A stretch of DNA of 13,112 bases, from NCBI GenBank assembly GCA_946887155.1, contig CAMPKM010000039.1:1-13112 (forward strand), given 5' to 3'. Position numbers and translations under genes: made by a program. This DNA comes from an uncultured Gemmatimonadota bacterium (lineage in GTDB: Bacteria > Gemmatimonadota > Gemmatimonadetes > Gemmatimonadales > Gemmatimonadaceae). How positions within the stretch are numbered: the first letter of the stretch is position 1; each line of letters begins with the position of its first letter. A model generated the notes under the pieces. The model saw nothing but the letters and a program-made list of their open reading frames with translations. It had not been told where the DNA came from and did no database searches. Below are positions 5,926 through 13,112 of the stretch, piece by piece.

Positions 5926-6594
5926 TCAGGCGCTGCGCGCCTCCGCCGGTCGCACCGAAATATCGCTGGTGGGTGCGGGCGTTACATCACGTTCGCGGGC
6001 GCGAAAGCGCGCTGCCTTGGCGCGGTTACCACAGGTGGCCATGTCGCACCAGCGCCGGCGTCCGTTGCGGGTAGAATCGTAGAAAACGCGCGGGCATCGG
6101 CCATCGGCGCAGCGTCGGACGCGAAGCAACTCCTTCCCGACCAGCGCTTCGGCGGCCGATTCGACGACCGGAATCATGAGACCGGCAAAGGCGTCCCCGA
6201 CGGGGACAAAGCTCTGCTTGAACGAGCCGTCGTCGCCGAATTCGACGCGCCGGTGCCCGGCGCTTCGGCCAAGCACGCGATTGATCTCGACGAGGGCATC
6301 GGCGCGCGTCTTCTCCGCCACGGCTCCCCGTTCCGCCAGGGCGCGAAGGGCCGCGCGCACACGCCGGGCATCGACCAGGGCCGCCGCCGCACCGGCCGGT
6401 TGCTCCGTCGCGCGCCGCGTTATGCCGATGGCCCGTTCAGCATCGAGGACGTCGGCGGCCCCGAGCCACTGTATGAGCGAGTTGAAGTCGCGGAGGACAT
6501 CGACCCGGACTCCACGGCGCAGATCGTCGGTGTTCACGAAGTCGAGCCACAATCGTTCGCCGATAAAAACGAAGGTCGTTGGAGTGACGACCAT
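5926..6594 (-). CDS. ABATE/CGNR zinc-finger putative transcriptional regulator
   Basis: The N-terminal domain has the ABATE signature: FVFIGERLWLDFVNTDD, a linker, then helices NSLIQWLGAADVL. The C-terminus has the CGNR zinc finger: C162-ADGR-C167, then RVFYDSTRNGRRRW, then C183-DMAT-C188-GNR, with the four Cys as zinc ligands and a basic KAARFRARER helix. Proteins of this family are thought to be stress-related DNA-binding regulators; the evidence is mostly predictive. The ATG at 6594 is chosen because FVFIGERL normally starts within about 10 residues of the N-terminus. An ATG at 6639 and a TTG at 6648 would add a poorly conserved extension. No clear ribosome site is present at any of them. 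It is the first gene of a two-gene unit with the GNAT gene, which it may regulate. Confidence 0.85.
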   Translation of the reverse strand: MVVTPTTFVFIGERLWLDFVNTDDLRRGVRVDVLRDFNSLIQWLGAADVLDAERAIGITRRATEQPAGAAAALVDARRVRAALRALAERGAVAEKTRADALVEINRVLGRSAGHRRVEFGDDGSFKQSFVPVGDAFAGLMIPVVESAAEALVGKELLRVRRCADGRCPRVFYDSTRNGRRRWCDMATCGNRAKAARFRARERDVTPAPTSDISVRPAEARSA

Positions 6595-6647
6595 CTGGGT
6601 CAACGCACCGGCTGAAGACTGCGCGGCGAGGAGTGCCATTGGCGCCA

Positions 6648-6676
6648 AGCATATGCATGGACCCGCCCCACGGCAA
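6648..6676 (-). promoter_or_regulatory. Possible sigma-70-like promoter for the CGNR-GNAT unit
   Basis: On the minus strand TTGCCG (6676-6671) and TATGCT (6653-6648) are separated by exactly 17 bases, each matching 4 of 6 consensus positions. Transcription would start near 6641, leaving a leader of about 45 bases before the ATG at 6594. This would favour that start over 6639 or 6648. Such matches occur by chance, so this is weak support. Confidence 0.3.
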
Positions 6677-6784
6677 GCGAAACAATTACGAGAGGGCCGG
6701 GCTGCGGGCGCGAGGTTCGAGTGACTTTTCTCACGTCTTTGGCGCCGATCAGGGGTCCACGGCCTCGATTCACGACCCTGTCTG

Positions 6785-6790
6785 TATATT
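6785..6790 (+). promoter_or_regulatory. Possible -10 element just upstream of ispH
   Basis: TATATT is the most AT-rich hexamer before ispH and ends 8 bases before the ATG at 6799. If used, it would give an almost leaderless ispH mRNA. No convincing -35 hexamer is found at 16-18 bases, so this is a weak candidate. Confidence 0.2.
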
Positions 6791-6798
6791 CAGAAGCG

Positions 6799-8079
6799 AT
6801 GAGCGCGCTGCCCGAGACGTATTACCGGAAGGGCCTCGGGTTGAAGGCCGAGGTCCAGGATGACATCGCAGCCGACTACACGGGATGGGTCGTCGACGTC
6901 CTGCGCGAGCGGGAGTTCACGCTCACGGTCGGAGATGTCACGGTCAGGCTCGCCCGGGAATTCGGATTCTGCTATGGCGTCGAGCGCGCGGTGGACTATG
7001 CGTACCAGGCACGCCGCAAATTCCCGGACCGGCGGATCTTCCTGGGTGGCGAGAACATCCACAATCCGCACGTCAACGACCGGATGGTGCAGATGGGCAT
7101 CACCAACCTCACGCCGTTGACCAGCCAGCCGACCGGTGCGCGCTTCGATTATTCGGGCATTGGTCCATCCGATGTCGTCGTGCTGCCGGCATTCGGAGTC
7201 ACCATCCGCGACTTCGAGGCGCTGCGCGCGATTGGCTGTGTCATGGTCGACACGACCTGCGGCTCCGTGCTCAACGTATGGAAGCGTGTCGAGTCGTACG
7301 CAAAGGATGGATTCACCGCATTGATCCATGGCAAGGCGGCGCACGAGGAGACGCGCGCGACCGCCTCGCAGGTGGGGATGTTCGCCGACGGCCACTTCCT
7401 CGTCGTTCGCGACATGGAGGAAGCGAAACTCGTCTGCGACTATATCATGGGACTTGGCGCCGGGAACGTTTCTGCGGCCACGGCGGAAGCGTTAGCGGCG
7501 CGGCTTGGACTGGAGGGTTCTCCGGACTTCGATCCATCGGTTCACCTGCGTCGCATCGGTGTCGCCAACCAGACCACCATGCTCGCGCGTGAGTCGCTGG
7601 CGATCGCCGCCGAGGTCGGAAAGACCATGGCGGCGGCGTTCGGCGAGGAGTATGCAAAGGCCAACTTCCGGACGTTCGACACGATCTGCTCGGCCACCCA
7701 GGATCGCCAGGATGCAGTGATGGAACTGTTGCGGGAGCCACTCGACGCCATGATCGTTGTCGGCGGGTTCAACTCGAGCAACACGATTTCACTGTCGATG
7801 CTGTGCGCCGACGTCGTGCCGACGTATCACGTCGAGGATGCCGCGGCCATCGATCCCGAAACCGGCACGGTGCATTTCCGCCGCGCGGGCAAGCACCACC
7901 ACGAGGACACCGTGCATGGCTGGCTTCCGTCGACCGGTCCGGTGCGCGTTGGCGTAACTGCGGGTGCCAGCACGCCCAACAACCGCATCGGCGAAGCGGT
8001 CACGCGCATTTTTGCGACGCGTGGCGTGTCGCTCGATGCGTTGCGTCCCCAGGCCGTCCCGCAGTCGTCAGGCAAGTGA
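6799..8079 (+). CDS. ispH: 4-hydroxy-3-methylbut-2-enyl diphosphate reductase (IspH/LytB), long form
   Basis: IspH is the last enzyme of the MEP isoprenoid pathway. It reduces HMBPP to IPP and DMAPP with a [4Fe-4S] cluster in the cytosol. The cluster ligands are C58 (EFGFCYGVERA), C154 (DTTCGSVLNVWKRV) and C297 (FDTICSATQDRQ). Also visible are ENIHNPHVN (His of the diphosphate site), HEET with the catalytic Glu, and FNSSNT of the substrate pocket. At 426 residues it is longer than the ~315-residue E. coli enzyme. The GFCYGVERAV and ENIHNP pattern with an N-terminal extension resembles the long plant/cyanobacterial-type IspH. The frame is open back to 6721, but the ATG at 6799 has an AGAAG element before it and a family-like N-terminus. 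The next gene starts in the stop overlap (GTGA), so translation is coupled. Confidence 0.93.
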   Translation: MSALPETYYRKGLGLKAEVQDDIAADYTGWVVDVLREREFTLTVGDVTVRLAREFGFCYGVERAVDYAYQARRKFPDRRIFLGGENIHNPHVNDRMVQMGITNLTPLTSQPTGARFDYSGIGPSDVVVLPAFGVTIRDFEALRAIGCVMVDTTCGSVLNVWKRVESYAKDGFTALIHGKAAHEETRATASQVGMFADGHFLVVRDMEEAKLVCDYIMGLGAGNVSAATAEALAARLGLEGSPDFDPSVHLRRIGVANQTTMLARESLAIAAEVGKTMAAAFGEEYAKANFRTFDTICSATQDRQDAVMELLREPLDAMIVVGGFNSSNTISLSMLCADVVPTYHVEDAAAIDPETGTVHFRRAGKHHHEDTVHGWLPSTGPVRVGVTAGASTPNNRIGEAVTRIFATRGVSLDALRPQAVPQSSGK

Positions 8080-9107
8080 AGCTCCCGTTTCTCGCCAAGC
8101 CCCAGACGCGCCGCCATTTCCCGACGGCGGGCGAGTTCGGGTTCGTGGAGATTCGTGGGGGCACGAGCCGCATCATCTGCGTGCCGGCGCTCGGTGGAAA
8201 GATCGTCGACATGGAGATTGGCGGCCGGCAATGGCTCTGGAAAAGCGACGTCATCCCGTTTGCGCCGCCGCAGGAGGGCGCGAGCTACGTCGAGACCGCC
8301 GACAGCGGCGGCTTTGACGAATGCTTCCCGACGGTCGCCGCCTGCCGGATTCCCGGCTGGGTGAGGGGCTGGGGCGGCGTCGAGCTGCCCGATCACGGCG
8401 AAGTCTGGTCGCAGGTGCCGGAGATGGACATCGAAACCACCGACGACGGCCAGGCGGTCGTGACCACGTGGGAAGGCCGGCGACTGCCGTACCGCCTGAC
8501 GAGACTGGCGCGGGTCAGCCGCTCCGGCGCGGTGGTGATGACGTACCACGCGGTCAACGACTCGGCGGACCGGATGCCGTTCATCTGGTCGTCGCATCCG
8601 CTGTTTGCGCTGACGCCGGAGACGAAGCTGATGCTGCCCGAGGGGTCGCCGATGCGGGTGGCGGCTTCGCACAAGATCGTGATGGGCGATGGGCGCTCGC
8701 AGCACCGGTGGCCGTTCGTGCGCGCCGCGGGGCGGGTGCTCGACTTCCTCACTCCGGTGGAGGTGGCGAAGGAATACGCCTGCAAGCTGTTCCTGGAGCC
8801 TAACGTGGGAAAGGCGTGCCTGCGGCAGGGCCAGGACGAGCTCGAAGTCTCGTTCGACACGAGCGAAGTGCCTCACCTCGGCGTGTGGATCAACCACCAG
8901 GGATGGACGCCGTTCAAGAAGGAACGGCCGTACATGAACCTGGCCATCGAGCCCTGCCTCGGTGCGCCGGACTCCCTGACCGACGCACTCGGTGACTGGA
9001 AGAAGGCGCAGTGGCTGGAACCCGGCGAAGTGCGTTCCTGGTCGATCACCTGGACGGCCCGCCGGGTGCCTGACGAGTCGGCCGAGTCGAACGGTCATCC
9101 AACCTGA
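8076..9107 (+). CDS. Galactose-mutarotase-like (aldose 1-epimerase superfamily) protein
   Basis: The GTG at 8076 overlaps the ispH stop by 4 bases. The 343-residue product is beta-rich and has superfamily hallmarks: GGFDECFPT at 78-86, LPDHGEVW with H107, YHAVNDSADRMPFIWSSHPLF with H174, and NLAIEPCLGAPDSL with E292. In galactose mutarotases two histidines and one glutamate in equivalent places open and close the sugar ring, so H107, H174 and E292 are the likely active site. The substrate may be a free sugar or sugar derivative; identity to true GalM looks low. No signal peptide is seen, so it is probably cytosolic. It sits between isoprenoid and molybdenum-cofactor genes, with no obvious pathway link. 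The next gene begins 13 bases later. The fold call is fairly sure and the specificity unknown. Confidence 0.75.
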   Translation: MKLPFLAKPQTRRHFPTAGEFGFVEIRGGTSRIICVPALGGKIVDMEIGGRQWLWKSDVIPFAPPQEGASYVETADSGGFDECFPTVAACRIPGWVRGWGGVELPDHGEVWSQVPEMDIETTDDGQAVVTTWEGRRLPYRLTRLARVSRSGAVVMTYHAVNDSADRMPFIWSSHPLFALTPETKLMLPEGSPMRVAASHKIVMGDGRSQHRWPFVRAAGRVLDFLTPVEVAKEYACKLFLEPNVGKACLRQGQDELEVSFDTSEVPHLGVWINHQGWTPFKKERPYMNLAIEPCLGAPDSLTDALGDWKKAQWLEPGEVRSWSITWTARRVPDESAESNGHPT

Positions 9108-9120
9108 TCGACCCATTGCG

Positions 9121-10161
9121 GTGAGCCATCCGGTGACCCTGCCGACGCGCCGAGCCGCGATGGCGACGCTGGTCGCGACCGAAGGAAGTTCTCCCCGGTC
9201 GACCGGTTCACGGATGTGGGTCGACGAAGAGGGCCACATCGTGGGGTCGGTGACCATCGGCGGGTGCGTCGACGCGCGTGTCATCGAGGCGTCGGCGAGG
9301 GCGCTCGAGGACGATGCGCCGGCGCTGCTGTCGATGGCGCTCGGCGATGAGGATGCCTGGGCGATCGGGATGACGTGCGCGGGGACGATCGAGGTACTGG
9401 TCGAGCCAGTGGATCCATCCGGCGACGTGGCGCGAGCGTTAGGGAAGGCGAGGGATGAAGTCAAAGCCGGAAGGGTGGCCGTCGTCGTCGCCGCCTTGTC
9501 GGGTGATCCGCGTCGTTTGGTGGTGACCTCTCTTGGCTCCACGGGAACCCTGGGCGAAGCGGCTCTCGACGGCGCGGCAGCCCGCGAGGCCGCGACGTTG
9601 CTGGCGGGCGGGTCGTCAGGCGTGCGCGAGGTTGGCGGAACGCGCCTCTATTTCGAGCGCCACGCTCCGCCGCTGACGCTCATTGTCTTCGGTGCTACGC
9701 ACGTGGCGATGCCACTGGTCGCCATGGGTCGCGTCATGGGATTGCGCACCGTCGTCGTCGACGGCCGGGACCGGTTCGCCACCCGCGAGCGATTTCCCCT
9801 GGCGGACGAGTTACTGGTTGGAATGCCGTCGGAGCTGGCCGAGCGTATGCCGTTAGGCAGGGAATCGCTGGTGGTCCTGCTTTCGCACGACTACAAGTAC
9901 GACCTGCCGGTCCTGCGGGCGGTGCTGGAGAGTGACGCGGCCTACGTCGGCGTGCTGGGAAGTCGCCGCCGTGGCCGCGCGTTGCTGGACTTCCTGGCCG
10001 GCGAGGGCGTGCCGGCGGAATCGCTGGCGCGGGTGCGCATCCCGGTGGGGCTCGATATCGGCGGGACGACGCCCGAAGAGATTGCACTGAGCGTGCTCGC
10101 CGAGGCGGTGGCCGTACATCACGGGCGCGGCGGTGGCCCGATGCGTGAACGACAGGCATGA
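9121..10161 (+). CDS. xdhC: XdhC/CoxI-family molybdenum hydroxylase maturation protein
   Basis: XdhC-type proteins bind the molybdenum cofactor, protect it and help its sulfuration and insertion into xanthine dehydrogenase-family enzymes. The N-terminal CoxI-type domain shows ATLVATEGSSPRSTGSRM, GSVTIGGCVDARV (C49) and MTCAGTIEVLVEP (C86). The C-terminal XdhC Rossmann domain shows LTLIVFGATHVAMPLVAMG, TVVVDGRDRFATRERFP, LLSHDYKYDLPVL and GGTTPEEIALSVLAE. The frame is open back to 8992, overlapping the previous gene. GTG at 9121 is chosen since it clears that gene and leaves a short natural N-terminus (346 residues); no ribosome site is clear, and 9160 ATG would cut into the domain. It overlaps the next gene by 4 bases (ATGA). 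The symbol denotes the family. Confidence 0.88.
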   Translation: MSHPVTLPTRRAAMATLVATEGSSPRSTGSRMWVDEEGHIVGSVTIGGCVDARVIEASARALEDDAPALLSMALGDEDAWAIGMTCAGTIEVLVEPVDPSGDVARALGKARDEVKAGRVAVVVAALSGDPRRLVVTSLGSTGTLGEAALDGAAAREAATLLAGGSSGVREVGGTRLYFERHAPPLTLIVFGATHVAMPLVAMGRVMGLRTVVVDGRDRFATRERFPLADELLVGMPSELAERMPLGRESLVVLLSHDYKYDLPVLRAVLESDAAYVGVLGSRRRGRALLDFLAGEGVPAESLARVRIPVGLDIGGTTPEEIALSVLAEAVAVHHGRGGGPMRERQA

Positions 10162-11192
10162 AGGCCGAGGTCGTGCGCCGGCCGGACGCGAGTCGTCTGA
10201 ATGGCGCGGTGCTGGTCGCGGACGTGCGTGATTCGCTCGGCCGAGTCGTGCTGGGTCGCGGGACGTTGATCGGCGAAGATGAACGTGTGGTGCTGGAGGG
10301 CCTTTCCTGGGATACGCTGCATGTCATCCGGCCGGACCGTGGCGACCTGCTCGAGTTCGACGCTGGGACACGGCTGGCGGCATCCGCTGCGGGTCCCGGC
10401 GTCCTGGCTGGCGAGGCGGCGGGAGGGCATTGGCCGCTGATTTCGCGAACCCGGGGCATCGTCGAGGTACGGCGTGAGGCACTGCTGGCCGTCAATGCCT
10501 CGGGCGACCTCGCGGTTTACACCGTCACCGACGGGCAGGTCGTGGATGCCGGCGAAGTGATTGCACGCGCCAAGATCATTCCCTTTGTCGTGTCAGAAGA
10601 TGCGCTGGAGCAGGGCGTCCGCGCGGCAACGGCAAGTGCAGGGCTGGTGGCGGTCCGTCCATTCCTGCCCGTGCGGATCGGCGTGGTGGTGCAGGAGTCG
10701 TTAGGGTCGTCGGCGCTCGACCGATTCCGGCGGGCGCTGGAAGAGAAAGCCGCCTGGTTCGGGTCCACGATGCTCGAGCCCTGTGTAGTCCCGCGCAACG
10801 CCCGGTCGATCGCGGCGGCGCTGGATGGCGCGGTGGGCGCCGGCGTCGGGATGGTCGCGGTCGCCGGGACGCTGGCGATGGATCCGCTCGATCCGGCGTT
10901 CGAGGCCATCCGGCTGCTGCACGGCGAGGTGGAGCGGGTCGGCGTGCCGGCGCATCCCGGGAGCCTGCTCTGGCTCGGGCGACTCGGGCGCGTTCCCGTG
11001 GTGGGCATGCCGTCCTGCGGACTGTTCTCACGCGCGACGGTATTCGACCTGGTCCTGCCGCGCCTCCTCGCTGGCTTGCCGGTGGACTCACAATGGTTGG
11101 CATCGTTAGGTATGGGAGGATTGCTGACGCGCGACGTCGCTGCCCGGTTCCCCCCGTACCGGCCGCGGCAGGAACGGGGAGCGGTGGATTGA
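10158..11192 (+). CDS. Molybdopterin-binding protein (MoeA/MoaB-like domain)
   Basis: The 344-residue protein has an unrecognised N-terminal half (RLNGAVLVADVRDSLGRVVL, later VVDAGEVIARAKIIPF). The C-terminal half, about residues 175-325, is of the MoCF/MoeA-MoaB type: RIGVVVQE, VAVAGTLAMDPLDPAFEAI (the G-[ST]-x(2)-D-x(2)-D type motif), VGVPAHPGSLLWLGRLGRVPVVGMP and FDLVLPRLLAGLPV. This resembles the molybdopterin-binding half of proteins fused to MocA-like transferases in many molybdenum-hydroxylase clusters; here the transferase is in the next gene. It may hold molybdopterin or its adenylate during metal insertion or nucleotide exchange. Its ATG overlaps the xdhC stop and its stop is 1 base before the next ATG, so the three genes are translationally coupled. 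The domain call is secure; the exact step is not. Confidence 0.8.
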   Translation: MKAEVVRRPDASRLNGAVLVADVRDSLGRVVLGRGTLIGEDERVVLEGLSWDTLHVIRPDRGDLLEFDAGTRLAASAAGPGVLAGEAAGGHWPLISRTRGIVEVRREALLAVNASGDLAVYTVTDGQVVDAGEVIARAKIIPFVVSEDALEQGVRAATASAGLVAVRPFLPVRIGVVVQESLGSSALDRFRRALEEKAAWFGSTMLEPCVVPRNARSIAAALDGAVGAGVGMVAVAGTLAMDPLDPAFEAIRLLHGEVERVGVPAHPGSLLWLGRLGRVPVVGMPSCGLFSRATVFDLVLPRLLAGLPVDSQWLASLGMGGLLTRDVAARFPPYRPRQERGAVD

Positions 11193-11193
11193 G

Positions 11194-12195
11194 ATGACGA
11201 GTCCCTACGGCAGGATCCTCGTGGACCATTTCCGGCATCCGCGGAATCGCGGGCCGATGGTGCATCCCACGGTGTCGGAAGAGGGCGTGAACCAGTTGTG
11301 CGGCGACCGGGTGCGCGTGGAGCTGCGGCTCGAGGGCACGCGGGTCGCTGAGGCAAAGTTCTCGGCCAATGCCTGCGCGCTGTGCGTGGCGTCGGCATCG
11401 GTGCTCACCGAACTGGCGACGGGGGCGTGGCTCGATGAAGTCGACACGCTGACCGTCGATGACCTGCTCCGGACGTTAGGCGCGGACGTACCGGAGGCGA
11501 GACGGAACTGCATCCGGCTGCCGTTGACCGTCCTGCACGCGGGCGTGATGCTGCACCGCCGGGCGCACCAGCTGCCGAGCGCGGACCGCTCGCGGCCGGT
11601 GGCGGCGATTATTCTCGCGGCGGGCCGGGCAAGCCGGTTCGGGGCACAGAAGCTGCTCGCCCCGTACGGGACGTCCACGGTGGTGCGGAGCGTGGTGGAC
11701 GCCATGCTCGAAGTGGGCGTGGACTACCTGATGGTGGTCGGCGGCCCGGATGGGGAAGCGATCCGGGCGTCGGTGAGTGGCGCGTCGGTGGTCTGGGTGG
11801 AAAACCCGGACCCCGATCGCGGGCTCTCCTCGTCGGTGGCGACCGGCGTGGCGGCGCTGCCGCCTAACGTCGGGGCGGCGCTGATGGTGCTGGGCGACCA
11901 GCCGGCGGTCCCGGTGCACGTGGTCGAGCGCGTGGTGAAGGCGTGGCGATCCGGCGGCGGGCCCGTTGTCGCGCCCCGGTATCGCGGCCAGCGCGGCAAC
12001 CCGGTGCTCTTCGATTCCTCGATGTTTTCGGCGTTATGCGGCTTGTCGGGTGACCAAGGCGCCCGCGACCTCATCGCCGCCGATCCGTCCCGGGTAACGA
12101 TGATCGATGTCACGGATCCGGAACCGGTGGACATCGACACCCCCGCCGATTACGACGAACTGCTGAGAAGCGAGAGGGACACCAGGACCGGGTAG
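11194..12195 (+). CDS. SufU/IscU-like scaffold domain fused to MocA-like molybdopterin cytidylyltransferase
   Basis: Residues 1-125 are a SufU/IscU-type Fe-S scaffold: YGRILVDHFRHPRNRG, then NQLCGDRV (C36, D38), then ANACALCVASASVLTEL (C61), then RRNCIRLPLTVLH (C106). These match the three Cys and one Asp ligands of the family; C64 is an extra Cys where Ser is usual. Residues 136-333 are a MobA/MocA nucleotidyltransferase: AAIILAAGRASRFGAQKLL (nucleotide and Mg loop), VVGGPDGE, DRGLSSSVATGV, LMVLGDQPAV (metal Asp), YRGQRGNPVLF, GDQGARDLI and DIDTPADYDEL. MocA makes molybdopterin cytosine dinucleotide from MPT and CTP for xanthine/CO dehydrogenase-type enzymes. The fusion with intact scaffold ligands suggests one polypeptide supplying both the nucleotide and an Fe-S or sulfur function for the same client. 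It is the last gene of the run. Confidence 0.85.
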   Translation: MTSPYGRILVDHFRHPRNRGPMVHPTVSEEGVNQLCGDRVRVELRLEGTRVAEAKFSANACALCVASASVLTELATGAWLDEVDTLTVDDLLRTLGADVPEARRNCIRLPLTVLHAGVMLHRRAHQLPSADRSRPVAAIILAAGRASRFGAQKLLAPYGTSTVVRSVVDAMLEVGVDYLMVVGGPDGEAIRASVSGASVVWVENPDPDRGLSSSVATGVAALPPNVGAALMVLGDQPAVPVHVVERVVKAWRSGGGPVVAPRYRGQRGNPVLFDSSMFSALCGLSGDQGARDLIAADPSRVTMIDVTDPEPVDIDTPADYDELLRSERDTRTG

Positions 12196-12594
12196 TCGCT
12201 TTCGGCAGGATGGACGCGGCAGGTCAGGAAAATAACAACCGCCGTTAGGTCTACTGAACGACTTTCGCGTGCGTAAAGAGCGCCAGCCCGGTGCTCTCCC
12301 TGGGAGGGTAGGCGTACAGTTCATAACTGCTGTCTGGTGCTCTTCGAAAAGAGGATTGCTCTTGGTGGCCGCGAGGGCGGATCAGCGCGGCAGGTCAACG
12401 GCCGGAGAACCGAGTCGGCGCAGATCACGCGAATCGGCGCGGATCCATTCCGTTTTGGCCTCGCGCCAGCGCGACGTACACCTTCGACCGCGGTCAGGAA
12501 GTAATTGACGCACCTGACAGAAGCGTCACGCTGTGGGGTACGCCGAACCGGCCCCCTGCGTCAGCAAGGGCCGGCCGCACTCGGGAACGTCTTG
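12196..12594. other. Convergent intergenic gap without a supported gene
   Basis: This 399-base gap lies between two converging 3' ends. I find no protein or RNA gene. It holds a strong hairpin (12548-12574), a small tetraloop-like hairpin CTCTT-CGAA-AAGAG (12340-12353), a GTCAGG/CCTGAC inverted repeat (12493-12498 with 12513-12518), and one CGTTAGG word at 12243. An open frame at 12269-12508 (plus) encodes Arg/Ser-rich sequence with no domain and is probably not a gene. Confidence 0.6.
12548..12574. terminator. Strong GC hairpin between convergent genes, possible terminator
   Basis: CCGGCCC (12548-12554) pairs perfectly with GGGCCGG (12568-12574). An inner TGC (12557-12559) pairs with GCA (12564-12566) around the loop GTCA. 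It lies 21 bases beyond the ADOP permease stop and is suitably placed to end that transcript. There is no U-run on either side, so it is not a classic intrinsic terminator. Confidence 0.35.
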
Positions 12595-13112
12595 TCAGTC
12601 GCTTCTCAGCGCTTCGGTTGGGTCCACGCGCGCGGCACGCCAGGCGGGAATGAGGCCGGCGCACATCGCCGTGACGGCGAGCGCGAGCACCACGCTTGCT
12701 GTCACCACCGGGTCGCGGGGACCAACGCCCATCAGGAGCGGAGCGAGCCTGCTCCCCGCGGCGAACGCGACCGCGACGCCGACGGCGAGTCCGATCACGA
12801 CCAGCCTGAGACCCTGGCCGATTACCATGCGCACGATGCCCGACGTTCGCGCGCCAAGGGCCACGCGGACGCCGAACTCGCGCCGGCGCTGGCTGACGGC
12901 GTACGCCAGCGCGCTGAACAATCCCATCATCGCGATGAGCAGGCCTAACGCGCCGAACGCGCTGAACATGGTGGCGCCGAGCCGCCATGGGCGCAAGGCA
13001 CGGTCCACCGACGCGCCTAACGGGCGGGCAGAGAGGTGGAGCGCGCCGGGCAGGGCCGGAAGCAGCGCACGCCGGAGTGCGGGCGCCACGAGCGCCGGGT
13101 CACCGTCAGTAC
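12595..13112 (-). CDS. ADOP/MacB-family ABC transporter permease, C-terminal part; 5' end outside window
   Basis: The minus-strand frame is open to the window edge, so only the last ~172 residues are seen. ADOP permeases (Acidobacterial duplicated orphan permeases) are large FtsX-fold inner-membrane proteins related to MacB. Seen here are the periplasmic end LVAPALRRALLPALPG and LGASVDRALRPWRLGATMFS, then a membrane helix (FGALGLLIAMMGLFSALAYAV), the cytoplasmic signature SQRRREFGVRVALGAR that couples to the ATPase, and helices LRLVVIGLAVGVAVAFAAG and VVTASVVLALAVTAMCAGLI. The end, IPAWRAARVDPTEALRSD, is typical of the family. These proteins are thought to move lipids, peptides or drugs. Multiple paralogues are common in Acidobacteriota and Gemmatimonadota. 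The gene converges on the SufU-MocA gene. Confidence 0.88.
   Translation of the reverse strand, partial: TDGDPALVAPALRRALLPALPGALHLSARPLGASVDRALRPWRLGATMFSAFGALGLLIAMMGLFSALAYAVSQRRREFGVRVALGARTSGIVRMVIGQGLRLVVIGLAVGVAVAFAAGSRLAPLLMGVGPRDPVVTASVVLALAVTAMCAGLIPAWRAARVDPTEALRSD

Noticed and set aside
7827..9542. 571-codon minus-strand open frame
   Set aside because: It runs antisense across ispH, the mutarotase-like gene and xdhC, all of which have clear family motifs on the plus strand; it is an artefact of high GC.
12285..12370. tRNA-Met-like segment with TTCATAA and TTCGAAA loops
   Set aside because: The anticodon stem has only three good pairs, the T stem does not pair, and no acceptor stem or CCA end can be drawn.
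12269..12508. 79-codon plus-strand open frame in the convergent gap
   Set aside because: It is Arg/Ser-rich with no recognisable domain and lies between two 3' ends.

Overview
The window is GC-rich bacterial chromosome with tightly packed genes. An ADOP-type FtsX/MacB permease end, a CGNR zinc-finger regulator, a long-form IspH and a GNAT protein of a soil-bacterium type together suggest Gemmatimonadota, with Acidobacteriota as the main alternative. This is an inference from gene content; there is no rRNA marker.

Layout. Positions 1-383 (minus) hold the start of a GspH/FimT-type pseudopilin. From 549 to 2570 (plus) come a tiny coiled-coil lipoprotein, a SelW/Rdx-family gene read through an in-frame TGA (836-1057, a probable selenoprotein with a SECIS-like hairpin just after the TGA), a PfkA-family phosphofructokinase and a small secreted cysteine-pair protein. 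Positions 2581-2732 carry five copies of a 20-bp word at 26-bp period, arranged as a 51-bp perfect inverted repeat that also looks like a bidirectional terminator. A DEAH-type helicase gene (2713-5399) starts inside the last repeat copy and is split by a one-base frameshift at about 3705. A convergent minus-strand pair follows: a GNAT acetyltransferase and the ABATE/CGNR regulator upstream of it.

From 6799 to 12195 five plus-strand genes lie almost end to end: ispH, a galactose-mutarotase-like gene, xdhC, a MoeA/MoaB-type molybdopterin-binding gene, and a gene fusing a SufU/IscU-like Fe-S scaffold domain to a MocA-like molybdopterin cytidylyltransferase domain. The last three look like a maturation module for a molybdenum hydroxylase (xanthine dehydrogenase/CO dehydrogenase family), supplying cytidylylated and sulfurated cofactor and perhaps Fe-S clusters. 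No hydroxylase structural gene is in the window. A 399-bp convergent gap with a strong hairpin separates this run from the 3' end of a minus-strand ADOP permease that runs off the window.

The main points of interest are the undetected Sec gene with its SECIS-like element, the SufU-MocA fusion, the repeat palindrome that supplies a helicase start codon, and an over-used heptamer CGTTAGG/CCTAACG (14 copies) that accounts for most TTA leucine codons seen in the high-GC genes.
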